A DNA stretch of 64,000 bases from NCBI RefSeq assembly GCF_000482245.1, contig NZ_AWNH01000103.1:1-64000 (forward strand), in the 5' to 3' direction. Both the position numbers and the translations under genes were made by a program. The notes below the pieces were generated by a model that was not told the origin of the DNA, ran no database searches, and was given only the letters and a program-made list of their open reading frames with translations. This document shows positions 34,880 to 44,831 of the stretch, in pieces (the first letter of the stretch is position 1; the number at the start of each line of letters is the position of its first letter). The DNA is from Leptolyngbya sp. Heron Island J. GTDB lineage: Bacteria; Cyanobacteriota; Cyanobacteriia; Phormidesmidales; Phormidesmidaceae.

Positions 34880-35254
34880 TCAGCTATCCACCAGACCGGC
34901 TTCTTCAGCGGCAAAGCTATTGTCTAACTGATAGCGACGCATGAGTAAATTCAGCGCTCGCATAAACTCATCACGGTTACGCAGTACATCAAAGCGCTGA
35001 ACTACCTGCCCTTGATCAAGAAAAAGCAGTGTAGGTAAGGTTTGCAGTCGATAAAGGTTTGCCAACTTTAGATTTTCATCAGCATTGACGTTAAAGACAT
35101 TTACCTGTCCCGACCAGTCTTGCTGAAATCGACTAAGCATAGGTGTTACCCGACGACATAACCCGCACCAGGGAGCCCAAAAATGCACGAGAACCGGCAC
35201 AGGAGAAGCTAGCACAACGCTTTCGAAATTATCTTCAGAAATTGTCATTGACAC
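34880..35254 (-). CDS. Thioredoxin family protein
   Basis: A 124-residue protein with the thioredoxin fold and active site WAPWCGLCRRV (Cys30 and Cys33), with the cis-Pro in LQTLPTLLF. The active site is CGLC rather than the usual CGPC, so its redox potential may differ. It is cytoplasmic and transcribed alone, convergent with ribD. Confidence 0.85.
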   Translation of the reverse strand: MSMTISEDNFESVVLASPVPVLVHFWAPWCGLCRRVTPMLSRFQQDWSGQVNVFNVNADENLKLANLYRLQTLPTLLFLDQGQVVQRFDVLRNRDEFMRALNLLMRRYQLDNSFAAEEAGLVDS

Positions 35255-35661
35255 TTAATTATTGTCAGTATTGATAAAAGTCTTTTAGTACTTTCAATCT
35301 TATTAAGGAAAGCCGAATACCGAAAGGGCATCTTGTTGCTATTGTGAACCTTTCCTCACAAAAAAGACAGCTTATCAACAAGAAAAATTTTGCAGATGTC
35401 AGTTACTACTCATCTACGGACAGGAAATAACGCTCAGAATTGGCCCCAACCCTGAAAACCCTTCTACAGATAGAGTTATTGGACCACTAATGGTCATTTT
35501 TGTACAGAGCTTGTTTATGAGTAAATCTTAAGAAAATCTAAAAAACATCGATTATTGCTAGAAATTTACGTTGATGTTTCATGCCCAAAATCCACCGACG
35601 ATTTTGTTGTCATCGTTGTGTAAAAGCTAGCGCAAGTGCCGTTCACAAAATCACCAACCGA
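35255..35661. other. 407-base gap, no gene seen
   Basis: A/T-rich. It holds a weak stem, AAACATCG (35543-35550) with TTGATGTTT (35571-35579), and the promoter of the thioredoxin gene. No tRNA, riboswitch or convincing small gene was seen. Confidence 0.4.
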
Positions 35662-36063
35662 TTACACTCCGTTTTGCATGTCCTGTTCAATGGCGTCCAG
35701 GGTTTTGACAACTAGACGTTTTGCCTCTAGTTTCCATCCCCACGATTGAATACCAAAGGCAAGATAAAAACCAATGCCCGTAGCCATGAAGTCTAAGGGC
35801 TGCTGCATAGATACTCCCAGTAATAGGCCCAAACCGCCAATGCCCCAAAAGGGTAGTGCTACCATCTGCCGGTCACGTTCGACAATTTTGGCAAAAATAT
35901 TTTTAGGTATATCCGCCAGTAGCTGTTCTCTTACCGCTTTTTGCTGTGGATAGGGTACGGTCAGCCCCACCTTGGGCCGCAGCTTTTCGATTTTTCGCGC
36001 TTCTGTGCTGTACTGAGTAAGCTCGTCCTCGGCCATGGTAATGAGCTTTTCGATGGAATCCAT
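35662..36063 (-). CDS. Two-span membrane protein of unknown function
   Basis: A 133-residue protein: a charged helical N-terminus (about 1-70, with KLRPKVGLTVPYPQQKAVREQ), two hydrophobic spans (ALPFWGIGGLGLLLGVSM and FMATGIGFYLAFGIQSW) and a helical tail. Both ends would face the cytoplasm. No family recognised; divergent from the MATE gene. Confidence 0.6.
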   Translation of the reverse strand: MDSIEKLITMAEDELTQYSTEARKIEKLRPKVGLTVPYPQQKAVREQLLADIPKNIFAKIVERDRQMVALPFWGIGGLGLLLGVSMQQPLDFMATGIGFYLAFGIQSWGWKLEAKRLVVKTLDAIEQDMQNGV

Positions 36064-36202
36064 AAAAACGCTGAATTAACTGTAGAGCATACTTTTGAAG
36101 AACTGGGTAGAGTCTGCAAAACTGGCAAAAGTATGTTTGATTGTGCAATATTAACGTTTACTTAAGCATTATTAACTTAAGTCAGTAGTGTAACTCTCTG
36201 CA

Positions 36203-37573
36203 ATGAGCTGGAGCGCTTCACAGTCTATGGTTTCTGCTATCCCAGCATCTGATCAAAGTTTTTTGCCTCGTTTCTATCGACTATCCATTGTGGGCATGTT
36301 TTCCAACATGATGGTGCCGCTAGCGGGGTTGTGTGATACGGCATTTTTAGGGCATTTGTCCGATATTCACTACCTGGCCGGGGTGATCTTGGGCAGCATT
36401 TTATTTGACTATCTCTATCGAATTCTCAAGTTTTTGCGCAACAGTACTAATGCTCTGACCGCCCAGGCTGTGGGAAAAGATGATGCTGTTGATGTCTTGG
36501 TGGCTGTTTTACGCTGTGGGGTGGTAGCCCTTGCGATCGCAATCATCATCTTGTTGCTGCAATACCCCATTCACCAGCTCGGCTTCACTATTCTGGCTGG
36601 AGCCCCTGAAACCGAGCAGGCTGGTCTGGCTTACTTTAATGCCCGTATTTGGGGTGCCCCGGCAGTATTGCTCAACTTTGTGCTGATTGGCTGGTTTTTA
36701 GGGCGGGAAAAAAATGGCATTGTGTTTCTAATTTCTCTGATGGCCAATGGCTCTAATGTGCTGCTGGACTATTTGATGATCAACCGCTGGGGCTGGGAGA
36801 GTGCAGGCGCTGGCTTAGCCACCGCCCTTAGCCAATATTTGGGACTGCTGGTGGGGATTGTTGCAATTGCGCTAACCATCGACTGGGCCTGCATGGGTAA
36901 AGCTATGGCCCAGGTGCTCGATCGTCAGGCTTTGGGGTCCACCCTCATTCTCAAAGGCAATATCCTGGTCAGATTTCTAGCGTTGATTTCCGCCTATTCC
37001 ATCTTTACCAACCTCAGCGCCACCTTTGGCACCGTCTCCCTGGCGGAAAATGGATTACTACTGCAGATTGCACTGCTCAGCCAGTTTACGGTACAGGGGG
37101 TAGGAATGACGGCACAGACCTTAATAGGCAACTTTAAAGGGCAAGGGCGCATAGAAGACTGTTTACCTGTGCTAAAAACTGCTATCGTCACCAGCCTGGT
37201 AATTGCCCTGGGGTTTGCCCTAGCCGCCGTGGTCTTTCCGGAGACCGTATTTACCCTGCTCACTAGCCATATGGAGGTGAGTCAGGCCATGGGCAGCTAT
37301 GCCGCCTGGCTAGTACCCCTGCTTAGCATTACATCCGTGGCCTTTATGCTGGAGGGCTACTTTATCGGTCTTAAGGAAGGAGCCGTGCTCCGTAATGGTG
37401 CTCTCCTCAGCTTTGGCATCGGGTTTATGCCCCTGGCGGTGTTGGCGATGTATCTGCACAACAGCTATCTGCTATGGACAGCACTAACCGCTTACATGAC
37501 AGTACTCATGCTGTTTTTGGTCTATAAACTCGTTAAGATGCCACTAGTCGGGTCCACCGCGATATCTTCATAA
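36203..37573 (+). CDS. MATE family exporter (DinF-like)
   Basis: A 456-residue transporter with about 12 membrane segments arranged as two halves. The N-terminal GMFSNMMVPLAGLCDTAFLGHL and FLRNSTNALTAQAVG are typical of the DinF-like MATE branch. It would expel organic cations or metabolites using a Na+ or H+ gradient. It is followed after 25 bases by a membrane kinase gene, so they may share a transcript. Confidence 0.88.
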   Translation: MSWSASQSMVSAIPASDQSFLPRFYRLSIVGMFSNMMVPLAGLCDTAFLGHLSDIHYLAGVILGSILFDYLYRILKFLRNSTNALTAQAVGKDDAVDVLVAVLRCGVVALAIAIIILLLQYPIHQLGFTILAGAPETEQAGLAYFNARIWGAPAVLLNFVLIGWFLGREKNGIVFLISLMANGSNVLLDYLMINRWGWESAGAGLATALSQYLGLLVGIVAIALTIDWACMGKAMAQVLDRQALGSTLILKGNILVRFLALISAYSIFTNLSATFGTVSLAENGLLLQIALLSQFTVQGVGMTAQTLIGNFKGQGRIEDCLPVLKTAIVTSLVIALGFALAAVVFPETVFTLLTSHMEVSQAMGSYAAWLVPLLSITSVAFMLEGYFIGLKEGAVLRNGALLSFGIGFMPLAVLAMYLHNSYLLWTALTAYMTVLMLFLVYKLVKMPLVGSTAISS

Positions 37574-37598
37574 AAACGGAGAAGACGGAGAGCAATCC

Positions 37599-38378
37599 AT
37601 GACATGGCAAAACCCTTGGTTCGTGGCAACTGTTATCAATGCTGTTCTCGTCGCCATAGCATTTGTTAGCCCCAAAAAGCTCCTGACTCCCATGGGCTAT
37701 CTCCACGCCTGGGTTTTGGGCGTTATCCTGTGGGGCTGTTTAGGCTGGCAGGCTTATTTTGTGACCCTGGTCTATTTTGCAGCGGGCTCTGCTGTGACCA
37801 AAGTTGGCTTTGCCCAAAAAGCAGCGGCAGGTATTGCCGAAGATCGTGGGGGGGTACGAGGCCCAGGCAATGTGTGGGGTTCAGCCCTAACAGCAGCCCT
37901 ATGCGCCCTTTTGGTGTGGCTGACAGGGCTCACATCGGCAACGTTAGCCGGGTTATCCAGCACTCAGGTGGTCCAATTGCTGATCATTGGCTTTGTTGCC
38001 AGTCTGAGTACCAAGCTCTCGGACACCTCTGCCACTGAAATTGGTAAGGCCTATGGTCAGCGCACGTTTTTAATCACCACACTACAGCCGGTGCCTCGGG
38101 GCACTGAGGGAGCGGTCAGTCTGGAGGGGACTCTGGCGGGAGTGGTGGGGTCGCTGCTCCTGGCGGTGGCAGCTTGGGCAGTGGGGTTTATTCCCGCCAT
38201 TGGCATTGTTATTTGTGCGATCGCAGCCTTTGTAGCCACGACCGTGGAAAGCCTGATTGGGGCCACCATCGAAGACAAGCTACCCGGTCTCACCCACGAT
38301 GTGGTGAATATTATTAATACGCTGATTGGGGCCGTAGTTGCGATCGCGTTAGCCGCCGTGCCTGTTTTATCTGCCTAG
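37599..38378 (+). CDS. DUF92 membrane kinase, phytyl-phosphate kinase-like (VTE6 type)
   Basis: A 259-residue membrane protein with about seven hydrophobic segments and the family core KLSDTSATEIGKAYGQRTF and VPRGTEGAVSLEGTLAG. Plant VTE6 and its Synechocystis homolog (sll0875, as I recall) phosphorylate phytyl phosphate from chlorophyll breakdown to supply tocopherol and phylloquinone synthesis. The same role is inferred here. Confidence 0.8.
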   Translation: MTWQNPWFVATVINAVLVAIAFVSPKKLLTPMGYLHAWVLGVILWGCLGWQAYFVTLVYFAAGSAVTKVGFAQKAAAGIAEDRGGVRGPGNVWGSALTAALCALLVWLTGLTSATLAGLSSTQVVQLLIIGFVASLSTKLSDTSATEIGKAYGQRTFLITTLQPVPRGTEGAVSLEGTLAGVVGSLLLAVAAWAVGFIPAIGIVICAIAAFVATTVESLIGATIEDKLPGLTHDVVNIINTLIGAVVAIALAAVPVLSA

Positions 38379-38604
38379 GCTCAGGATTGTTTGTAAATCA
38401 GAACAAATAGATGTTGTAGATGATCGAGATTGGGGTAAAGTCCTAAAAACATTCTTATCACCCTAGGGAGTCTAGCGGTGTCCATCGCCCCTAAGCTCAC
38501 ACATCAAAACTTCGAAAACCGTTGGTGGCAGCTTATTCTGGCCCACTAGTTTTCTAGTTGGAGTGGTGAAAGCATAATTACTCAAAGATTTACTAAACTA
38601 TCCC

Positions 38605-39729
38605 ATGCTCTCCGAGGCTGAGCTGCCTAACTCACTGATTAGCACAACTGCCGCCCTGGCCAGCATTGCCCAACAATTTGTTGGCTATGGTACTGTGCAA
38701 ACTATTCGTCCCCTGGGTAATGGCAACATTAACGACACCTACCTGGTCGATGCCGGGCAAACATTTGTTCTACAGCGCATCAATACCGAGGTGTTTCCCC
38801 AGCCACACCAGGTGATGGACAACCTTTGTCAGTTTATCAGCCACGCCCATCAACGCTTGGGTAAGGCTTCTCTAGCTCGTCGTTGGGAAGTCCCGACGGT
38901 GCTCAAAACCGACGACAATCAACACCACTGGATCGATCAGCAAGGCAACGTTTGGCGGGGGCTCAGCTTTGTTCAAGACACCACTACCTTTAACACCATC
39001 CAAAACCAGCAGCATGCCACTGAGATTGGCTATGGGCTTGGCTATTTTCACAGCTTGCTTAGTGATTTACCCTGCACTCAATTAGCAGATACGCTCCCAG
39101 GGTTTCACATCACCCCCAATTATTTGGAGCAATATGATGCGATTTTGCCCCAGGCTCAAGTGCGATCGCCCGAAGAAAATCATTGCTGCCAGCTGATTGC
39201 CGATCATCGTAGAAAACTCTCAATCCTGGAAGACGCTAAAGCTGAGGGGCATCTCCCCCTGCGCTCTATCCATGGTGATCCAAAGATTAACAACATTCTG
39301 ATTGATACAGCAACGGGGCAGGCCGTGAGCTTGATCGATCTGGATACGGTCAAGCCAGGTCTTGTCCATTACGACATTGGTGATTGTTTACGCTCTAGCT
39401 GTAATTCCCTGGGAGAAGAAACCCGGCAGTGGCAGGCGGTGACGTTTGATGTGGAGCTGTGCGCTGTTGTACTAGAGGGATATCTTGCTAGTGCTCACAT
39501 ATTCCTTGACGCGGTGGAATATGACTATATTTATGACGCCATTTGGCTCATCACCTTTGAGCTGGGGCTAAGGTTTTTTAGCGATCACCTATCGGGGGAT
39601 ATTTACTTTAAGACACAGCGGCCCAATCATAACCTAGAGCGAGCCCTGGTTCAATTTCAGCTGGCTGAGAGCATTCGCACTCAAAAACAGGCTATTCAAA
39701 CCGTAATTGATCAATTAAAAGCTCATTAA
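38605..39729 (+). CDS. APH-fold sugar kinase (NahK-like)
   Basis: A 374-residue aminoglycoside-phosphotransferase-fold kinase. IRPLGNGNINDTYLV is the nucleotide loop, SIHGDPKINNILID the catalytic loop (Asp), and VSLIDLDTVKPG the metal-binding motif. The overall pattern is close to N-acetylhexosamine 1-kinase (NahK), which phosphorylates GlcNAc/GalNAc at C1. The substrate is inferred by family only. Confidence 0.75.
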   Translation: MLSEAELPNSLISTTAALASIAQQFVGYGTVQTIRPLGNGNINDTYLVDAGQTFVLQRINTEVFPQPHQVMDNLCQFISHAHQRLGKASLARRWEVPTVLKTDDNQHHWIDQQGNVWRGLSFVQDTTTFNTIQNQQHATEIGYGLGYFHSLLSDLPCTQLADTLPGFHITPNYLEQYDAILPQAQVRSPEENHCCQLIADHRRKLSILEDAKAEGHLPLRSIHGDPKINNILIDTATGQAVSLIDLDTVKPGLVHYDIGDCLRSSCNSLGEETRQWQAVTFDVELCAVVLEGYLASAHIFLDAVEYDYIYDAIWLITFELGLRFFSDHLSGDIYFKTQRPNHNLERALVQFQLAESIRTQKQAIQTVIDQLKAH

Positions 39730-39891
39730 TGTACTGACGCTGGATAGGTAGCCTAGAACTATTGAGTATGTACTGAGTTCTGAAAATAACCCCGTGAGCC
39801 ATCGCCATACCAGCCTTACAGTCATTGGGGGCAATAGCAACTGCCTATTTAGAGACTTTGCACTCAGTACTTGTTCCCCTAGGAGATGTCT

Positions 39892-40416
39892 ATGGCTGTA
39901 CCATTTTTGCTGAAACCCTTTGAACCGATCTCTGATTTGGCAATTTCTGGTCGGGTGGTGCGATCGCAATCGGCCCTGACCGTAGAATACACACTTACTG
40001 GCGCGGTTGACGAGCTTGAAGTCCCCCCTGCCACTAGCGCAACCCCTAGTCGTCGCGATCAGCTCTGGCAGGACACCTGTTTTGAAGTTTTTATTGGTAT
40101 CCCCGATTCAACTCGCTATTGGGAAGTCAACGCAGCTCCCAATGGGGATTGGAACGTCTATCGTTTTGATGACTATCGCCAAGCTATGGTAGCTGAATCC
40201 GCCTGTCAGCACGTATCCAGTACCTGGCAATCCATCACCAAGGGATACTATTTAACCCTGGAGCTGTCGACAGGTGGGTGGCTAGCCGTCGACCAGCCCC
40301 TGGAACTCGGCATTAGTACTGTCCTCAAAGCCAACAGTATCTCTTACTGGGCACTTGAACATACCGGCACAGAACCCGACTTTCACCGCCGAGATAGTTT
40401 TAGTCTAGTTGTTTAA
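39892..40416 (+). CDS. DOMON-like beta-sandwich protein
   Basis: A 174-residue protein lacking a signal peptide. The region LWQDTCFEVFIG...YWEVNAAPNGDWNVYRFDDYR matches cyanobacterial proteins with a DOMON-like (CBM9-like) beta-sandwich that may bind sugar or haem. AGGAG lies directly before the first ATG (39886), so the second ATG (39892), six bases on, is the better start. Its end overlaps the mscS-type gene by 17 bases, tail to tail. Confidence 0.7.
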   Translation: MAVPFLLKPFEPISDLAISGRVVRSQSALTVEYTLTGAVDELEVPPATSATPSRRDQLWQDTCFEVFIGIPDSTRYWEVNAAPNGDWNVYRFDDYRQAMVAESACQHVSSTWQSITKGYYLTLELSTGGWLAVDQPLELGISTVLKANSISYWALEHTGTEPDFHRRDSFSLVV

Positions 40417-41524
40417 ATGGTTCAGGAGCCTGGCTCAAGTACACTACCTGAGTTGGATACGCAAACTCAATTCCTACTTGATCAAATTGTGCTTTAATCG
40501 CCAGATTGATCTGTTGTTGCACATCGCGATAGACCATATAGTCATTGGTCTCTACAAAGTAAACAACTTCATAATTGAGCCCAAAGTCACCAAAACCAGC
40601 AAAATGAGCCCGATCAAAGGCTACTTGAGGAAGCCCTTTGATAATATGGCTAACGATGATGGGAATTTGCTCTAGTTTATCGATATTAGTCCCATAGGTA
40701 ACCCCCAGATAAAAGGCAATTCGCCGCTGAGCCATACGCTGAAAATTTTGAATACGCGAACCGATGAGATCGGTATTTGCCAGAATCAGTTGTTCACCAT
40801 CGAGACTCTGAAGTCGGGTTGTTTTAATCCCTATTTGTTCGACCGTGCCCGCTAGCTGGTCAACAACAATAAAATCACCAATCTCAAATGGACGATCTAA
40901 CAAGATTGAAAAATAGCTAAACAGATCTTGTAAGATGCCCTGGGAGGCCAAGGCAATGGCAACACCACCAATTCCTAACCCGGTAACGACTGCAGAAATA
41001 TCAAATCCCAGGTTATCGAGCACAAAGACAATCCCAATTGCCCAGAGGACAACCCGTACAGCTGGAATTAATGCATTGAGGCTTTGGCGTAGATTGGGCT
41101 GAGCGCGGTGAATAAACCCATAGATACGCAAACCATATTCAGCCACTGAATCCACCAGTTGCAGCAGCAGCAAGGTGGCGATAATCACGCCAATGCCTTC
41201 CAGCAGTTGCGAGACCATGTCAGACAGCTGCAAGTTTTGGATGCTAACATAGCACACCCCCAAATAGAGCAGCCATAGAGCCGGTTGCTCAACCAGACGA
41301 ATCAGCTGGTCGTCCAGGGTTGTGGTCGTGCGCTTGGCCCAGCGTTTAAGACGACCGAGAATCAGTCTTTTCAGCAGGTTTGCGATCACAAACCCCACAC
41401 CAATATTAAGCAGTGCAACACCATACGCTTTGACCGGATTACCTAAAAAGGACTGCTGCAAAATGTCAGACACCATGGGGCCTACGTCATCACCATGTTT
41501 AGCGTAACAGGACAGACGATACAC
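40400..41524 (-). CDS. MscS family mechanosensitive channel
   Basis: A 374-residue channel. About four membrane helices precede the pore helix GLGIGGVAIALASQGILQDLFSYF, then the beta domain (FEIGDFIVVDQLAGTVEQIGIKTT) and the alpha-beta C-terminal domain. It opens with membrane tension in low-osmolarity shock. An ATG 16 codons in (41476) may be the true start. Divergent from the GNAT gene. Confidence 0.9.
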   Translation of the reverse strand: MYRLSCYAKHGDDVGPMVSDILQQSFLGNPVKAYGVALLNIGVGFVIANLLKRLILGRLKRWAKRTTTTLDDQLIRLVEQPALWLLYLGVCYVSIQNLQLSDMVSQLLEGIGVIIATLLLLQLVDSVAEYGLRIYGFIHRAQPNLRQSLNALIPAVRVVLWAIGIVFVLDNLGFDISAVVTGLGIGGVAIALASQGILQDLFSYFSILLDRPFEIGDFIVVDQLAGTVEQIGIKTTRLQSLDGEQLILANTDLIGSRIQNFQRMAQRRIAFYLGVTYGTNIDKLEQIPIIVSHIIKGLPQVAFDRAHFAGFGDFGLNYEVVYFVETNDYMVYRDVQQQINLAIKAQFDQVGIEFAYPTQVVYLSQAPEPFKQLD

Positions 41525-41559
41525 TATAAATCGCCAACATCAGTCAACTTAAAACCATT

Positions 41560-42045
41560 GTGGATTCTGTAAACATCCGTCGCGCCCAACCCAGTGATGC
41601 CAAAGACATTGCATACTTTAATCGAGCAATGGCTCAAGAAACGGAGAATAAAGACCTCATGCCCGATGTCATTTTAGCGGGGGTCAACACCTTACTAAAC
41701 AATCCCGCCTATGGCTTTTACATTGTCGCAGAAGTAAACATGAAGGTAGTCGCCTGCTTGATGATCACAACGGAGTGGAGTGATTGGCGTAATGGCCTCT
41801 TCTGGTGGATTCAGAGCGTATTTGTATTGCCCGACTATCGTCGTCGCGGCATTTACCGTCAGATGTACTTGTTTATCAAAGAGCTTGCCACCAATGAGGC
41901 CAATGTCTGTGGCTTTCGCCTCTATGTCGAACAGGATAATACACGGGCACAAGAGACATACATCGCTCTTGGCATGCAACAGAATCCTTATTGCCTGTTT
42001 GAGGAGTTAAAAGCCAATGTCGATTACTATCGAAAAGCACTGTAA
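41560..42045 (+). CDS. GNAT family acetyltransferase
   Basis: A 161-residue N-acetyltransferase. The first strand (VNIRRAQPSDAKDIAYF) starts at once after the GTG, and VFVLPDYRRRGIYRQMYLFI holds the acetyl-CoA pyrophosphate loop (R-R-x-G-I). The C-terminal strand FRLYVEQDNTRAQETYIALGM is standard. The acceptor is unknown. Divergent promoter with the mscS-type gene. Confidence 0.82.
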   Translation: MDSVNIRRAQPSDAKDIAYFNRAMAQETENKDLMPDVILAGVNTLLNNPAYGFYIVAEVNMKVVACLMITTEWSDWRNGLFWWIQSVFVLPDYRRRGIYRQMYLFIKELATNEANVCGFRLYVEQDNTRAQETYIALGMQQNPYCLFEELKANVDYYRKAL

Positions 42046-42089
42046 AACAACGAGAAACAGTTATAGAAAGTCAAAGCCACATAAAAATC

Positions 42090-42119
42090 CCGGTAACAGT
42101 TATCATTACCTGTTACCGG
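42090..42119 (+). terminator. Hairpin after the GNAT gene
   Basis: CCGGTAACAG (42090-42099) pairs exactly with CTGTTACCGG (42110-42119), a 10-bp stem with a ten-base loop, preceded by AAAAAT. It is likely the terminator of the GNAT gene and, reading from the right, of the fibro-slime gene. Confidence 0.6.
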
Positions 42120-42200
42120 AACTATAGGAGTTACTACCCTACGGGCATCTCTACACCAAAGCAGTGACTAGTACCCGATGGCAGAAATTTGCAGCTATTT

Positions 42201-42240
42201 CATCTACCCATCCACCCATCGACTCATCCACTCATCCACA
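42201..42240 (+). repeat. Degenerate octamer tandem repeat
   Basis: About five imperfect units of CATCYACY (catctacc, catccacc, catcgact, catccact, catccaca) between the GNAT terminator and the fibro-slime gene end. Noncoding; no further role visible. Confidence 0.6.
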
Positions 42241-42272
42241 TTGGATCGTGGGCAAACTTACGCCACAGAGTA

Positions 42273-43346
42273 CTAGTGTACAAGCAGCCAGAAGCCACAA
42301 ATAGCCAAGAATATGATCACGAGAATGATGAGTAAATAGTTAGGCTGCTTAGGAGGCGCTTCTGAAATGGTCACCTTAGCTACCTTACATTTACCCAGCT
42401 TGTATCCTTCACCAGGCTGCAGCTTAACAATGACAGTCTCATCTCCTTCACAAGCAACCTTATCCGCCAGAGGAGTCACATCAATGCAAACTTCTTTCTG
42501 TCCCTCTGGAATGGTTGCACTGCGACCAATGGACTTATAATCTTTACCTTCTTGCGCAGTCCCGCGCACATCATAAGTAATGACGGTATCCTGAGTCACG
42601 GGTTCTGCCGCACAAATTACAAACTTACCGCCATCAAGACACACTTCACCTGCGTAGGGTTCGACTGCTTTTGGATCAGGTGATTTGATGCAGACTACCG
42701 GAGCGGGTTTTAACAGCAGTGACGTTTCAATCTGGAAGTGGGATTTCGTAGTATGACGCTCCGCGAAAAACAGATCAAAGGAATAGGTTTTCCCTTTTTC
42801 TAAGACCAGTGTTTCACCTGAGTCTAGACCTTTTCTAAATTCTGTTTTGTCATCGTCAATTTTCATATCGATGGTTTCTGTCAGGGCTGAATGAACCCCC
42901 CCCAGATCGATTACCAGCTTGCCATCGATAAACACCCACAGGTCATCATCCCCAGTGAAGGTAAACTTCTCATAGCCCTGATAGGTAAATTTAGAATGGA
43001 GCTCGTAGGTAAAGTGATAGTTATGTGGGCGGCCTTCATTCCCAAACAAGTCATCATCAATGGGGAAGAATTCCGTATTCTCATAGGTGAAGACACCGTT
43101 ACCGTCTGTGTCTTCTAGAACAATATCCAGCCGTTTGCCCAGATTGATATCGTCTACATCACGAAACCACTGATCAAAGTTCTCTTTGCCTGTAGTGGTT
43201 TTACCCTTTCCCCCTTTATAAATTGGTTTACTATCTTCATCCAGCTTCGGTCCAACAATGTTTTTTTCGGGGGCAATTACGTGCTCAAAATCATTGTGGC
43301 TGTCTTTGAAGTCGCGAACCTTACCGGATAATGTTAGTTGTGTCAT
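42273..43346 (-). CDS. Fibro-slime and Calx-beta domain protein, C-terminal membrane anchor
   Basis: A 357-residue protein. Residues about 1-210 have the fibro-slime/PA14-like pattern (DIVLEDTDGNGVFTYENTEFFPIDD and FTGDDDLWVFIDGKLVIDLGGVHS), a calcium-binding beta sandwich. Then comes a Calx-beta-like domain (VITYDVRGTAQEGKDYKS) and a C-terminal span (YLLIILVIIFLAICGFWLLVH) ending in His. There is no signal peptide. GAGGAA seven bases before the ATG at 43346 supports this start over an ATG 36 codons upstream. It may be a tail-anchored surface or intracellular protein. Confidence 0.75.
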   Translation of the reverse strand: MTQLTLSGKVRDFKDSHNDFEHVIAPEKNIVGPKLDEDSKPIYKGGKGKTTTGKENFDQWFRDVDDINLGKRLDIVLEDTDGNGVFTYENTEFFPIDDDLFGNEGRPHNYHFTYELHSKFTYQGYEKFTFTGDDDLWVFIDGKLVIDLGGVHSALTETIDMKIDDDKTEFRKGLDSGETLVLEKGKTYSFDLFFAERHTTKSHFQIETSLLLKPAPVVCIKSPDPKAVEPYAGEVCLDGGKFVICAAEPVTQDTVITYDVRGTAQEGKDYKSIGRSATIPEGQKEVCIDVTPLADKVACEGDETVIVKLQPGEGYKLGKCKVAKVTISEAPPKQPNYLLIILVIIFLAICGFWLLVH

Positions 43347-43606
43347 GGGAGCTTCCTCAGTCTGAATAGAAGGCCATTTTTTATACAGTCGTTCTCGTGA
43401 TTTTTCCAGATGATCACTTGTAACTCTGTCTAAACTCCTCCAGGGTACAGGCACAGGCCATTATGAAACTTCGTAACAGCGGTTCATAAAGTCATACACC
43501 CAAAAGATTTATGGTACGAATTAAAAAGCAATATTCAGGCGATTCTCATGTGGGCTAATCACAATAGGTCCAGTCTGCTGTTAGCTGCAAGCCCTTACCC
43601 ATTACT

Positions 43607-44689
43607 ATGTCAACTCAACGCCCTACTCCCTCATCACGTCGTGGATTACTAAAATATCTGGGATTGTTAACGGGTGCAGTTGCCTTACCCCACGCCCTGA
43701 AAACATTGGGAACACAACAACCTTCAGCTTCAGAGCAGCCTATTTTGGCTTCGGAGCTATCAGCCACCCCCCTAGCGATCGCAAATCTCAATCCTCACCG
43801 CGTTGCATTAATCAAAACAACAGATCGGAGCAGCGGCATTCGTCGGGCAATTGAACTGTTACAGCCTTCAGACTTTAGTAACAAGCGAGTTTTTATCAAA
43901 CCCAACTACAACACAGGCGATCCAGCACCAGCTGCCACCCATCCCGCGGTATTAGAAACCTTAGTACAAGAAATTCAGAGTGCTGGAGCCAGCACCATCA
44001 CAGTCGGCGATCGCTCAGGGATGGCAGATACGCGTCAGGCGATGACACAAATGCAAGTGTTTGACCTGGCTCAACGCTATGGGTTTAACACCGTTGTATT
44101 TGATGAGCTGGATCGAGACGACTGGCAGTATTTTGCTGCGGCAGGCACCCATTGGTCCCGTGGGTTTGCCATCGCCCGTCCTGTTCTCAATGCAGATGCG
44201 ATTGTCAACCTATGCTGTCTCAAAACCCACCGCTTTGGGGGACATTTTACTCTTTCCTTAAAAAATACCATTGGTATGGTGGCTCGCTATGTACCGGGGG
44301 ATAACCATGACTACATGCGTGAACTACATCGTTCTACCCACCAAAGGCTCATGATTGCTGAAGTCAATAAAGCCTATCGCCCCTCGCTGGTGATCATCGA
44401 TGGTGTAGATGCTTTTGTGAATGGGGGACCTGAACAAGGCCAGCGGGTTCAAGCCGGAGTAATTCTAGCCAGTACAGATCGCATTGCTGTTGATGCGGTG
44501 GGAATCGCCATATTGCGAAAGTTAGGCACAACTCGTGAAGTATCTGGAGGCTCAATCTGGAGCCAGGCTCAAATTCGCCGGGCCGCAGATCTGGGCTTAG
44601 GAGCCATCAATGCAGACCAAGTGGAACTCATCACCGCAGATCAAGCCAGCGTTCAAATGGCTGATGAAATTCGCCAGTTTTTAACTTAG
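43607..44689 (+). CDS. DUF362 protein with Tat signal
   Basis: A 360-residue protein. SSRRGLLKYLGLLTGAVALP is a twin-arginine export signal, so the protein is folded in the cytoplasm and exported with a cofactor or folded core. The mature DUF362 domain has KPNYNTGDPAPAATHPAVLETLV and VNLCCLKTHRFGGHFTLSLKN; the family is linked to iron-sulfur clusters but its reaction is unknown. No ferredoxin domain is attached. Confidence 0.8.
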   Translation: MSTQRPTPSSRRGLLKYLGLLTGAVALPHALKTLGTQQPSASEQPILASELSATPLAIANLNPHRVALIKTTDRSSGIRRAIELLQPSDFSNKRVFIKPNYNTGDPAPAATHPAVLETLVQEIQSAGASTITVGDRSGMADTRQAMTQMQVFDLAQRYGFNTVVFDELDRDDWQYFAAAGTHWSRGFAIARPVLNADAIVNLCCLKTHRFGGHFTLSLKNTIGMVARYVPGDNHDYMRELHRSTHQRLMIAEVNKAYRPSLVIIDGVDAFVNGGPEQGQRVQAGVILASTDRIAVDAVGIAILRKLGTTREVSGGSIWSQAQIRRAADLGLGAINADQVELITADQASVQMADEIRQFLT

Positions 44690-44831
44690 GAATAAAGGTT
44701 CAATTCGATCCAAACAATCGTGTAAAACCCTTTGCGGCACAACAACAAGAACAATCCGTTCTCGTTAAGTGGCGTCAAAATCAAACAGCCAGGTCTTTAA
44801 GGGCTACTAAAACTGTTTGCACTAGCGTTTT

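Noticed and set aside
42891-43118. Plus-strand frame inside the fibro-slime gene
   Set aside because: It is the antisense of a well-supported coding region, like the many other opposite-strand frames in this window.
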